DNA from: Candidatus Poribacteria bacterium
Lineage (GTDB): Bacteria; Poribacteria; DTPJ01; WJIO01
DNA: 7,445 bases
Reading direction: 5' to 3'
Assembly: GCA_014730235.1 (NCBI GenBank)
Contig: WJIO01000273.1
Span: 1-7,445 of the forward strand
Positions 1 to 5,355 of this stretch are shown here, in pieces. The translations under genes and the position numbers were made by a program. Position 1 is the stretch's first letter. The number at the start of each line of letters is the position of its first letter. The notes beneath the pieces were generated by a model. It ran no database searches. It saw only the letters and a list, made by a program, of their open reading frames with translations, and had not been told where the DNA came from.

Positions 1-95
1 GGGTCATAGTAGATAGCAACTTCCTGCGACCACACATGGCCGCACACTAGAAACGCTATGATTAAGCTCATAAAAAATATAGTTGATTTTGCCAT
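1..95 (-). CDS. N-terminus of a secreted protein of unknown function (partial)
   Basis: Only the first 31 codons are in the window; the gene continues past the left edge. Reading from ATG at 95, the peptide starts MAKSTIFFMSLIIAF and has a lysine at residue 3, a hydrophobic core at about residues 5-18, and a plausible signal-peptidase I site Val-Trp-Ser before Gln24. Cys18 is preceded by Phe-Leu-Val, which is a poor lipobox, so a Sec-exported soluble or anchored protein is more likely than a lipoprotein. The start is well supported by AGGTGAT five bases upstream. The mature part visible (QEVAIYYDP) is too short to assign a family. It is divergent from the anSME gene, with a 318-bp shared upstream region. 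Export is inferred; function is unknown. Confidence 0.7.
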   Translation of the reverse strand, partial: MAKSTIFFMSLIIAFLVCGHVWSQEVAIYYD

Positions 96-100
96 TTCTC

Positions 101-107
101 ATCACCT
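101..107 (-). promoter_or_regulatory. Strong ribosome binding site of the secreted-protein gene
   Basis: AGGTGAT on the minus strand lies five bases before ATG at 95. It closely matches the anti-SD complement and is the main evidence that the short edge ORF is a real gene start. Confidence 0.7.
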
Positions 108-219
108 CTTGCTATACAATAGCATTGTTAAAAATCCTTCCTATAAGATCATACGACGCTTATTGAAACCCAGCACCTTCCGCTACTTGTTTTGCTAATT
201 ACAACTCTTGATATATTGT

Positions 220-248
220 ATTTTACCAAACCTTCACTACAAGGTCAA
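220..248 (-). promoter_or_regulatory. Sigma-70-like promoter for the secreted-protein gene
   Basis: On the minus strand TTGACC (243-248) and TAAAAT (220-225) are separated by exactly 17 bp; each box matches the consensus at five of six positions. Transcription would begin near 213, leaving a leader of about 118 nt before ATG at 95. The -35 sits in the 10-mer TTTGTTGACC, which recurs upstream of the hydrolase gene at 2742-2751. No known riboswitch was recognised in the leader. Confidence 0.55.
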
Positions 249-346
249 CAAAAATTGTTCCTTTCTGTAATCAATTATGTAACCAAAATAAGACGTGTTG
301 ATATTTACGAGAGCTTATGTAAATTTAGGGATTATTGAGATAGAAC

Positions 347-375
347 TTGCTCTTTGCCACATAATCCAGTATTAT
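347..375 (+). promoter_or_regulatory. Candidate sigma-70 promoter of the anSME-type gene
   Basis: TTGCTC (347-352) and TATTAT (370-375) are 17 bp apart; the -10 matches at five of six positions, the -35 only at its TTG. Start of transcription would be near 382, about 30 nt before ATG at 414. A weaker alternative, TTGATA (298-303) with TAAATT (320-325), lies further upstream. Apart from these promoters and the divergent one, the 96-413 gap shows no gene or RNA that I recognise. Confidence 0.45.
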
Positions 376-413
376 GTTCTCAATAAGTACTGCATAAGGA
401 GCTATCATACAAA

Positions 414-1676
414 ATGGCAAGAGCATCCAGAAAATTTCAGGTCTTTGTTAAGCCTGTCGGTTCAAAATGCAACCTAAGCTGTCGCTACTGCTATTACCTG
501 GAGAAGGAGTATCTGTATCCCGGTGATGAAGTGTTCCGTATGCCTGTAAACATCCTGGAGGAATATATTATTCAACATATAAATGCCTCCACCGATCCGG
601 TTATCAGGTTCTCTTGGCATGGCGGCGAACCGACTATTCTTGGAATAGATTACTTCCGCAATATCGTCAATTTACAGCGTAAACACCGTCCTGCAAATCG
701 GCAAATTGCCAATGGTATTCAGACTAATGGAACGCTGCTAAATGAGGAATGGTGTGAATTCTTTGAAAGGGAAAGGTTTGCAGTCGGTCTCAGTCTGGAT
801 GGTCCTCAGGAAATGCATGACCGGTGCCGGGTCACCAAGGATCAAAAGCCTACCCTTGAAAGGGTTATGAAGGGTTATGAATTATTAAGACGATACAATA
901 TTCAGTGTGATATCCTCTGTGTGGTAAACTCATATAACGTTCAGTACCCCACCCGGTTATATGGATTCTTCAAACATATCAAAGCCCGGTATATAAGTTT
1001 CTTACCCCTCGTTGAACAGCAAAAAGATACATCAAGAGGTGTCAGTGATGATACTGTATCCGCTGAAGCATTCGGTCATTTCCTCTGTGCTATCTTCGAT
1101 GAATGGAAAAATAATGACATAGGTAAGATCGATATACAGATATTTGAGGAAGCATCCAGGTTAGCCTTTGGGCAAGAGCATTCTCTATGTATGTTCCGTA
1201 AAACCTGCGGTGATATTCCCGTGGTAGAGCATAACGGCGACTTCTTTTCATGCGACCATTTTGTTGATAATGAATATAAAATTGGCAATATTCAGGACAC
1301 GTCTTTGTTAGAAATGCTGAAAAGTCCTGAGCAGAGAAAATTTGGGCAGAATAAACTGGATACATTGCCCAGATACTGCCGGGAATGTGAAGTCAGGGAC
1401 ATGTGCAACGGTGAATGTCCGAAGAATCGTTTTATCCAGACACCGGATGGTGAAGATGGATTAAACTACCTCTGCGCTGGATACAGGGAGTTTTTTAACC
1501 ACTGCCGGCCTTTTGTCGATCAATTAGCAATCTTGCAAAGACAGAACAACATAGAAATACAGATTCAGACTACAAAAACAAAATTGCAGCCTAACACCGA
1601 AGTAGGTCGTAATGACCCGTGTCCATGCGGCAGTGGTTTAAAATATAAAAAGTGCTGTTTACTCAAGCGGTCTTAG
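414..1676 (+). CDS. Anaerobic sulfatase-maturating-type radical SAM enzyme with SPASM domain and SEC-C tail
   Basis: A 420-residue radical S-adenosylmethionine enzyme of the anSME type. Such cytosolic enzymes oxidise an active-site Cys or Ser of a sulfatase to formylglycine without oxygen. The SAM cluster motif is Cys19-x3-Cys23-x2-Cys26, followed by HGGEP (69-73), QTNGTLL (103-109) and SLDGP (127-131). All eight cysteines expected for the two auxiliary SPASM 4Fe-4S clusters are present: 259, 265, 280, 322, 325, 331, 335 and 354. Asp281, directly after Cys280, matches the proposed catalytic base of the clostridial enzyme. Residues about 398-415 add a SEC-C zinc motif (Cys403, Cys405, Cys414, Cys415) after a polar linker, an extra beyond the usual core of roughly 370-400 residues. 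ATG 414 is preceded by AAGGAG (396-401). No sulfatase gene is in the window, so the substrate is unknown; another SPASM peptide modifier is possible but less likely. Confidence 0.88.
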   Translation: MARASRKFQVFVKPVGSKCNLSCRYCYYLEKEYLYPGDEVFRMPVNILEEYIIQHINASTDPVIRFSWHGGEPTILGIDYFRNIVNLQRKHRPANRQIANGIQTNGTLLNEEWCEFFERERFAVGLSLDGPQEMHDRCRVTKDQKPTLERVMKGYELLRRYNIQCDILCVVNSYNVQYPTRLYGFFKHIKARYISFLPLVEQQKDTSRGVSDDTVSAEAFGHFLCAIFDEWKNNDIGKIDIQIFEEASRLAFGQEHSLCMFRKTCGDIPVVEHNGDFFSCDHFVDNEYKIGNIQDTSLLEMLKSPEQRKFGQNKLDTLPRYCRECEVRDMCNGECPKNRFIQTPDGEDGLNYLCAGYREFFNHCRPFVDQLAILQRQNNIEIQIQTTKTKLQPNTEVGRNDPCPCGSGLKYKKCCLLKRS

Positions 1677-2533
1677 GTCTTAAGTTCCTCTTTGAAAAAT
1701 TTAATTGTTCTCTCCCAGGCAAGTTTTGCCGCCTCTTCGTGGTACCTATTAGGATTTGTATCGTTGAAAAACGCGTGTTTAGCCCCTTCATACATGTAAA
1801 TCTTGTAGTCTACCGATGCCTTTTTCAACGCTTCCTCGTAGGTAGGAATACCCGCGTTGATCCTTTCATCAAGACCAGCATAATGCAGTAATAACGATGC
1901 TTTAATCTTGGGAACTTCCTCAGCGTCAGGTTGTCTTCCGTAAAATGGAGCGGCAGCTACCAGATCCGGAGAATTTACCGCCACCTGGTTTGACATTCCA
2001 CCACCCCAGCAGAAACCCATTACCCCAACTTTTCCAGTGGACTGAGGATGTGTTTTAAGGTATTTCACTGCCGCAACGAAATTTTCAACTGTATCCTCGG
2101 CATCGAGCTTACCAATCATGGACCTGGCTTCGTCCTGATCTTCCGGAGTTCCACCCATTGGCGATAAGGCATCAGGAGCAATAGTAATAAATCCCTCCAG
2201 GGCTACGCGTCTGCCAACATCCTTAATATGTTCGTTAAGGCCTCTGTTTTCATGTATGACGATAACAGCAGGTAATTTTTCATCACCTTTGGGTCTGGCA
2301 AAGCTCGCATGAACTTCGCCTGTTTCACCTGGATATTTTATTTCTCTGGTATCAAGACGCGGATCATCCTCTGCGACGACTTCAGCCATGGCATTATTCC
2401 TTTCAATTTGTGGCAGCAGAGCATAAGCAGCAGCAACTCCACCTGTGATAATAGACAGCTTCTTTATAAATTCTCTACGGTCAATCTCTCCTTCGTTGTA
2501 TTCTTCATATATTTCAGCAATTTCTTTATCCAT
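1673..2533 (-). CDS. Dienelactone hydrolase family protein (YghX-like) with Tat-type signal
   Basis: A 286-residue alpha/beta hydrolase. The catalytic triad of dienelactone hydrolases is visible: nucleophile Cys175 in GFCWGGG (173-179), Asp222 and His253 (GAKHAFFN). HENRG (94-98) supplies the conserved Glu96. The N-terminus has Arg19-Arg20 in DRREFIKK, then a hydrophobic stretch (about 27-41) and AMA at 48-50, so Tat export to the periplasm is likely; E. coli YghX has the same layout (a KREFL N-terminus and closely similar core motifs). The family hydrolyses dienelactone-type esters, but the substrate here is unknown. ATG 2533 is preceded by a weak GAGTGG. The 3' end overlaps the convergent anSME gene by 4 bp. 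Its promoter candidate lies about 180 nt upstream. Confidence 0.9.
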   Translation of the reverse strand: MDKEIAEIYEEYNEGEIDRREFIKKLSIITGGVAAAYALLPQIERNNAMAEVVAEDDPRLDTREIKYPGETGEVHASFARPKGDEKLPAVIVIHENRGLNEHIKDVGRRVALEGFITIAPDALSPMGGTPEDQDEARSMIGKLDAEDTVENFVAAVKYLKTHPQSTGKVGVMGFCWGGGMSNQVAVNSPDLVAAAPFYGRQPDAEEVPKIKASLLLHYAGLDERINAGIPTYEEALKKASVDYKIYMYEGAKHAFFNDTNPNRYHEEAAKLAWERTIKFFKEELKT

Positions 2534-2570
2534 AACATGCCCACTCTTTTCTTTAGATTATTGTTGAGTT

Positions 2571-2588
2571 ACTGGAATTCCTTCCAGT
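2571..2588. repeat. Inverted repeat in the hydrolase leader
   Basis: ACTGGAA (2571-2577) and TTCCAGT (2582-2588) are perfect inverted arms around a TTCC loop. It lies about 40 bp upstream of the hydrolase ATG, inside the predicted leader. It could be a repressor site or an mRNA hairpin; there is no T-run, so it is not a typical terminator. Confidence 0.5.
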
Positions 2589-2718
2589 TATTGCTATTGA
2601 TTTCTGATTTTACCCCAGGTTATAGCTAATTTACCATGCATTGCGCGTATATATATGTATCTCTGATGCATCTTGACGTCTATCGCCGTGAAAATGTGTT
2701 TGAAATCTAACCTTTGGT

Positions 2719-2747
2719 ATTTTAACAAATTTTCGTTGATGGGTCAA
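2719..2747 (-). promoter_or_regulatory. Sigma-70-like promoter of the hydrolase gene
   Basis: On the minus strand TTGACC (2742-2747) and TAAAAT (2719-2724) are 17 bp apart, the same boxes and spacing as the promoter at 220-248. The -35 is also covered by a small inverted repeat, GTTGA-TGGG-TCAAC (2735-2748), a possible operator. The predicted start near 2712 gives a leader of about 180 nt. Confidence 0.5.
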
Positions 2748-3141
2748 CAAAGCTTGTCATTTTTTCAGGGATTCTATATTCAAAATCATTTTACAGTCAG
2801 AATCTACCTACTGCAGAATAGCCTATGGAATTTCTTGTCCTGATTGTTTTTGTATATAAGCAAATCATCCCAATATTTAAAAGCCTACAAGCAGGATTTG
2901 TTCCAGTCAGAAATATACGATAAAATCCCCTATTTCCAAATGGACAGCTTTACAATTAACATCCCAGATCAATCCTTTCAGTTATGATTTTAGAGATTGA
3001 GATGTCCTCGATTACACTCCTAAACTCAATACCCCCGGCCAAAGATATTCACCTATAGTGAATTAGCATATTTCATAGTCCTGATCCGTAGAAAATTAAA
3101 GCAAAAATCGGTGAGTACAGAGTTTTATAGGTTTAAAATCG

Positions 3142-3179
3142 AAATTTACATTACCTCTGTAAATTTTATCTGTTTTTTT
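3142..3179 (+). terminator. AT-rich hairpin followed by a T-run (terminator-like)
   Basis: AAATTTACA (3142-3150) and TGTAAATTT (3158-3166) are perfect 9-bp arms around a 7-nt loop, followed after six bases by seven Ts (3173-3179). The stem has only two G-C pairs and no plus-strand gene lies upstream for more than a kilobase. It may be a regulator site or the end of an unseen small RNA rather than a true terminator. Confidence 0.3.
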
Positions 3180-3216
3180 GGTAACATTTTTTCGAGTTAA
3201 GTAGAATTTATTATTT

Positions 3217-3282
3217 GAAAGTAATTACCTTGACTTTTACGCGAAAAAATCTACCTTGTTCGCTTAGAAAATCTATACTTTT
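3217..3282. repeat. Degenerate tandem direct repeats upstream of the zinc-finger gene
   Basis: Two copies of a 16-base unit beginning GAAA and ending TACCTTG start at 3217 and 3243 (12 of 16 positions identical, 26 bp apart). A shorter, weaker third copy starts at 3267 (GAAAATCTATACTT). AAAATCTA recurs exactly at 3246 and 3268, 22 bp apart. The array ends about 30 bp before the ATG and overlaps the -35-like TTGACT (3230-3235) and the -10-like TATACT (3274-3279), though these two boxes are not a correctly spaced pair. A protein-binding array is an inference. Confidence 0.35.
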
Positions 3283-3297
3283 AACCCTAACAGCAAG

Positions 3298-3307
3298 AAA
3301 GGAGGTG
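3298..3307 (+). promoter_or_regulatory. Near-perfect ribosome binding site of the zinc-finger gene
   Basis: AAAGGAGGTG ends seven bases before ATG at 3315. It is among the strongest SD matches in the window and implies high translation of the small protein. Confidence 0.75.
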
Positions 3308-3314
3308 GAGAAAA

Positions 3315-3680
3315 ATGTTATGCAAAAGACCTAATTGCAATGCTTACACCATTAAGAATGACGAATTCTGTTACTGGCACAGCAAAAACCCGGAAATAAT
3401 CCGGGCTCGCACAGAAGCCTCTAGTAAGGGTGGGAAAGCAGGAAAAAACAAACCGTTAAGGGAGGACAAACCCATCGAGTCGATCACTGACATAAGACAG
3501 ATTATGACCGAAACAATAAACGACCTGCGGGCCTTCCGGATTGATCCCACCCAGGCAAGGGCTATAAACTCCATGTGTTCTAACATGCTAAAGATCATAG
3601 AAATATGTGATCTGGTGCTCAGGTTAGAAGCCCTGGAGGGAATAGTTGAGAATATCCAGGACCAAGAACCGGATATCTAA
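3315..3680 (+). CDS. Small protein with N-terminal Cys3-His zinc-knuckle-like motif, function unknown
   Basis: A 121-residue protein. Cys3, Cys8, Cys19 and His22 form a compact probable metal site (C-x4-C-x10-C-x2-H, ending FCYWH). A short acidic/basic helix follows, then a Gly/Lys-rich stretch (38-46) and a predicted mainly helical region (about 56-113) that ends with a leucine-rich LRLEALE segment. From memory, proteins with a C..C..YC.WH knuckle, a GGKA linker and a helical tail with LEALE occur in phage-like and environmental genomes without assigned function. Binding of nucleic acid or a protein partner is inferred from the zinc motif and lysine-rich linker only. There is no signal peptide or membrane segment. 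The start is fixed by the strong SD. It probably forms a unit with the next small gene. Confidence 0.8.
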   Translation: MLCKRPNCNAYTIKNDEFCYWHSKNPEIIRARTEASSKGGKAGKNKPLREDKPIESITDIRQIMTETINDLRAFRIDPTQARAINSMCSNMLKIIEICDLVLRLEALEGIVENIQDQEPDI

Positions 3681-3685
3681 ACCAA

Positions 3686-3716
3686 AATCGGGTTAGATTA
3701 AATAACAAACCCGATT
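3686..3716. repeat. Inverted repeat directly after the zinc-finger gene
   Basis: AATCGGGTT (3686-3694) and AACCCGATT (3708-3716) are perfect 9-bp arms around a 13-nt loop, beginning six bases past the stop codon. No T-run follows in either direction, so it may stabilise the upstream mRNA or be part of the structured spacer rather than terminate transcription. Confidence 0.55.
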
Positions 3717-3722
3717 ATTAAA

Positions 3723-3829
3723 TTCCAAGGTGTACCTTTTACCCCCCTGGATGATAATATCCTCATATCTGGGGGGATAACTCAGGAGTCCTTGGGAGCT
3801 ATCCTGTATGAAACCATGAATGGGGGTGA
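3723..3829 (+). promoter_or_regulatory. Structured leader of the second small gene, with possible SD sequestration
   Basis: Two nested inverted repeats are visible. The outer is TTCCAAGG (3723-3730) with CCTTGGGA (3790-3797), including one G-U pair; the inner is CCCCCC (3742-3747) with GGGGGG (3771-3776). ACCCCC at 3741-3746 is also complementary to GGGGGT at 3822-3827, which is part of the SD of the next gene. The C-run can thus pair with one G-run or the other but not both. That arrangement suits a translational switch, but no known riboswitch class is recognised and the switch is an inference. Confidence 0.35.
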
Positions 3830-3834
3830 ATACA

Positions 3835-4128
3835 GTGTTGTCAAAGAAACGTTTGGACCGCCTGATAGATAAGATCGAGGATGTCTGGGTCACCAGAAAC
3901 TGCAGCGGCAAAATGGCCCTGACCTTCCTGAACAAACAGGAAATAGAGCAGATAAAGCAATTATTCCTAAAAAAAGCGGATATGGAAGACAGGGGCATTG
4001 AGGATATTCCCGATTATAAATACATCGAGATGCATATATCAATCCTGCTAAGACGTGGAAGAGAGCGGGGTGAACCTCTGGTTCGGGATGAGTTTAGGAA
4101 TATCCTCAGGAAGGCCAATATTAGATAA
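3835..4128 (+). CDS. Small charged helical protein, function unknown
   Basis: About 97 residues, with no family recognised. The sequence is rich in Lys, Arg, Glu and Asp, with alternating hydrophobics suggesting several helices: one near residues 3-17 (KKRLDRLIDKIEDVW), one near 32-47 around the EIEQIKQLF segment, and a basic C-terminal part with LLRRGRERGEP and RNILRKANIR. There is no signal peptide or membrane segment. An in-frame ATG at 3820 would add five residues but has no SD. GGGGGTGA (3822-3829) is well placed for GTG 3835 (or TTG 3838), so GTG is chosen. It lies 154 bp after the zinc-finger gene on the same strand, and the two probably act together, perhaps on nucleic acid; that is inference. 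Confidence 0.65.
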   Translation: MLSKKRLDRLIDKIEDVWVTRNCSGKMALTFLNKQEIEQIKQLFLKKADMEDRGIEDIPDYKYIEMHISILLRRGRERGEPLVRDEFRNILRKANIR

Positions 4129-4173
4129 TATCAATTTTTTAATATTCAGGCCCTACAATTGGATTGGAAAAAG

Positions 4174-4185
4174 TCACAATTGTGA
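4174..4185. repeat. Perfect 12-bp palindrome
   Basis: TCACAATTGTGA is fully self-complementary. It lies 46 bp after the second small gene and 14 bp before the GC-rich hairpin. ACAATTG also occurs at about 4156 and 4283. It could bind a dimeric regulator; it does not have the TGTGA-N6-TCACA order of a CRP site. Confidence 0.4.
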
Positions 4186-4198
4186 TAAAATTCTGATG

Positions 4199-4229
4199 GG
4201 TCAGGGTGGGGGAAACCACCCTGACCTTT
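4199..4229 (+). terminator. GC-rich hairpin, probable terminator of the small-gene pair
   Basis: GGTCAGGGTGG (4199-4209) and CCACCCTGACC (4216-4226) form a perfect 11-bp stem around a 6-nt loop ending in GAAA. It is followed by TTT and then T-rich sequence (TTTGGTTGG). It lies 70 bp past the stop of the second small gene. The stem is very stable but the T-tract is weak, so an mRNA-stabilising hairpin is an alternative. Confidence 0.55.
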
Positions 4230-4293
4230 GGTTGGCTTTAATTGTCTTTGTCTTTTAATTGTATTGCCTGGATAGAAGTGGAACAATTGGGGT

Positions 4294-4322
4294 AAAAAAT
4301 GTGAGGATTTAGTCCTTTCCTC
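4294..4322 (-). terminator. Probable intrinsic terminator of the methyltransferase gene
   Basis: Read on the minus strand, a GAGGA/TCCTC stem (4318-4322 with 4303-4307) is followed after three bases by six Ts (4294-4299). An alternative AGGA/TCCT pairing uses the same region. It lies about 50 nt past the methyltransferase stop. The T-run is good and the stem is short. Confidence 0.4.
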
Positions 4323-4372
4323 GATTATGGTTCCGGTCATGATTGACTCTCGCTTCTTTCAAGTGCTTCTTT

Positions 4373-5287
4373 TTAAGCAAAGGCATCAAATTTTAACTGC
4401 GATGTCTCTGACTTAATTCTTTCCTCCGCCAATTGACAATATTCCTCTGAGATATCATATCCAATATATTTTCTATTGGAAACCAGCGCAGCAACTGCTG
4501 TAGTTCCAACTCCCATGAAGGGATCAAGGACCACGTCACCTTCAAAGGTATATAACTGTATGATCCGTCTTGGAAGCTCAACCGGAAAAGGAGCAGGATG
4601 ACTGACCTTCTTTGCGGATTCTGTAGGGAATTGCCACACACTTTTGGTAAGTTCCAGGAATTCATCCCGGGTAATAGTGTCGTTTCTATCGCTGAGTTTC
4701 TTTCTTTTGAATACGTCCTTTGAGAATACCATTATATATTCATGAACATCCCTGAGAACAGGATTCGATGCAGACTTCCAGCTACCCCAGGCACAGGAAC
4801 CACCTGCACTGGCGCCCTTGTCCCAGATGATTTCACCACGCATCATGAATCCGATATCCTGCATAAGCCTGATTATCTCAGAATTTAGCGAAATATATGG
4901 TTTTCGTCCTACATTTGCTATATTAATAGCTACTCGTCCTCCTGGAACCAGGACACGATATGTTTCCTGAAATACATTTCTAAGGAGACTAAAATATTCT
5001 TTTAATGATAAATCATCGTCATAATCTTTGCCAACATTATACGGGGGTGAGGTTACCATCAGATGCACACTGTAATCCGGTAAGTCATCCATATTTTCAC
5101 TGCTCTTACAGAATATTCTGTTGATACTTTCTTCAGGTATGATATTCTCGATATACTCCACACCAGTCTTTGGAAGATTAACCTTAGAGTATATCTTCTT
5201 GCTGTAAAACTCCGAGGAATCATGGCCGAACCTACCTGAAATACCGAAACTACTGGTCCTTGTATTCTGTCTGTTCTTTTTTGTCAT
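4373..5287 (-). CDS. Beta-class site-specific DNA methyltransferase (N4-cytosine or N6-adenine), apparently solitary
   Basis: A 304-residue protein that transfers a methyl group from S-adenosylmethionine to a base within a DNA recognition site. Catalytic motif IV is TSPPYN (79-84) and precedes the SAM-binding motif I, DPFMGVGTT (255-263), which is the order of the beta class. YDIS (277-280) fits motif II and HPAPFP (230-235) lies just ahead of motif I. TSPPY is commoner in N4-cytosine enzymes, but N6-adenine activity cannot be excluded. Between the motifs, SWKSASNPVLRD (169-180) and EYIMVFSK (183-190) are typical of the N6_N4_Mtase family. An upstream in-frame TTG at 5308 would add seven residues, but AGGTGG four bases before ATG 5287 decides the start. 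No restriction endonuclease gene is adjacent. An element with long inverted repeats lies in its leader. Confidence 0.88.
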   Translation of the reverse strand: MTKKNRQNTRTSSFGISGRFGHDSSEFYSKKIYSKVNLPKTGVEYIENIIPEESINRIFCKSSENMDDLPDYSVHLMVTSPPYNVGKDYDDDLSLKEYFSLLRNVFQETYRVLVPGGRVAINIANVGRKPYISLNSEIIRLMQDIGFMMRGEIIWDKGASAGGSCAWGSWKSASNPVLRDVHEYIMVFSKDVFKRKKLSDRNDTITRDEFLELTKSVWQFPTESAKKVSHPAPFPVELPRRIIQLYTFEGDVVLDPFMGVGTTAVAALVSNRKYIGYDISEEYCQLAEERIKSETSQLKFDAFA

Positions 5288-5355
5288 TCCCCCACCTGAA
5301 TCATACAAATTCCCTGGTAGTGTCTCTTGTCCTTTGGGATAGCCTGGGTATTAAA

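Larger units (their letters stand above)
2534..3314. other. 781-bp AT-rich intergenic region
   Basis: No open frame here has a plausible ribosome site or recognisable product, and I see no tRNA. It contains the hydrolase promoter and leader hairpin at its left end. An AT-rich 9-bp inverted repeat followed by seven Ts lies at 3142-3179, and degenerate direct repeats sit upstream of the zinc-finger gene at its right end. The middle (about 2760-3120) shows nothing I can name. Confidence 0.6.

Noticed and set aside
126-213. Possible riboswitch in the leader of the secreted-protein gene
   Set aside because: The 118-nt leader prompted a check for cyclic-di-GMP and other common classes, but no conserved core was recognised.
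295-477. 60-codon plus-strand open frame overlapping the maturase start
   Set aside because: It overlaps the well-supported start of the radical SAM gene in another frame, lacks a ribosome site and covers its promoter.
1076-1365. Two minus-strand open frames inside the maturase gene
   Set aside because: They lie wholly within a gene with clear family motifs and show no motif or SD of their own.
1652-1891. Plus-strand open frame across the convergent junction
   Set aside because: It is a shadow of the hydrolase 3' end in another frame, with no ribosome site.
2309-2629. 106-codon plus-strand open frame
   Set aside because: It is mostly antisense to the N-terminus of the hydrolase, which has a complete Tat signal and family motifs, and its Phe/Ser-rich composition looks non-coding.
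3371-3598. Minus-strand open frame within the zinc-finger gene
   Set aside because: The plus-strand gene has a near-perfect SD and a metal-binding motif; the antisense frame has neither.
3693-3998. Minus-strand 101-codon frame over the structured spacer
   Set aside because: It overlaps the second small gene and the inverted repeats, with no plausible SD.
4055-4258. Plus-strand frame overlapping the end of the second small gene
   Set aside because: It runs through the 4199-4226 hairpin and has no SD or recognisable composition.
4146-4340. 64-codon minus-strand frame downstream of the methyltransferase
   Set aside because: It spans the hairpin and the predicted terminator and lacks a ribosome site.
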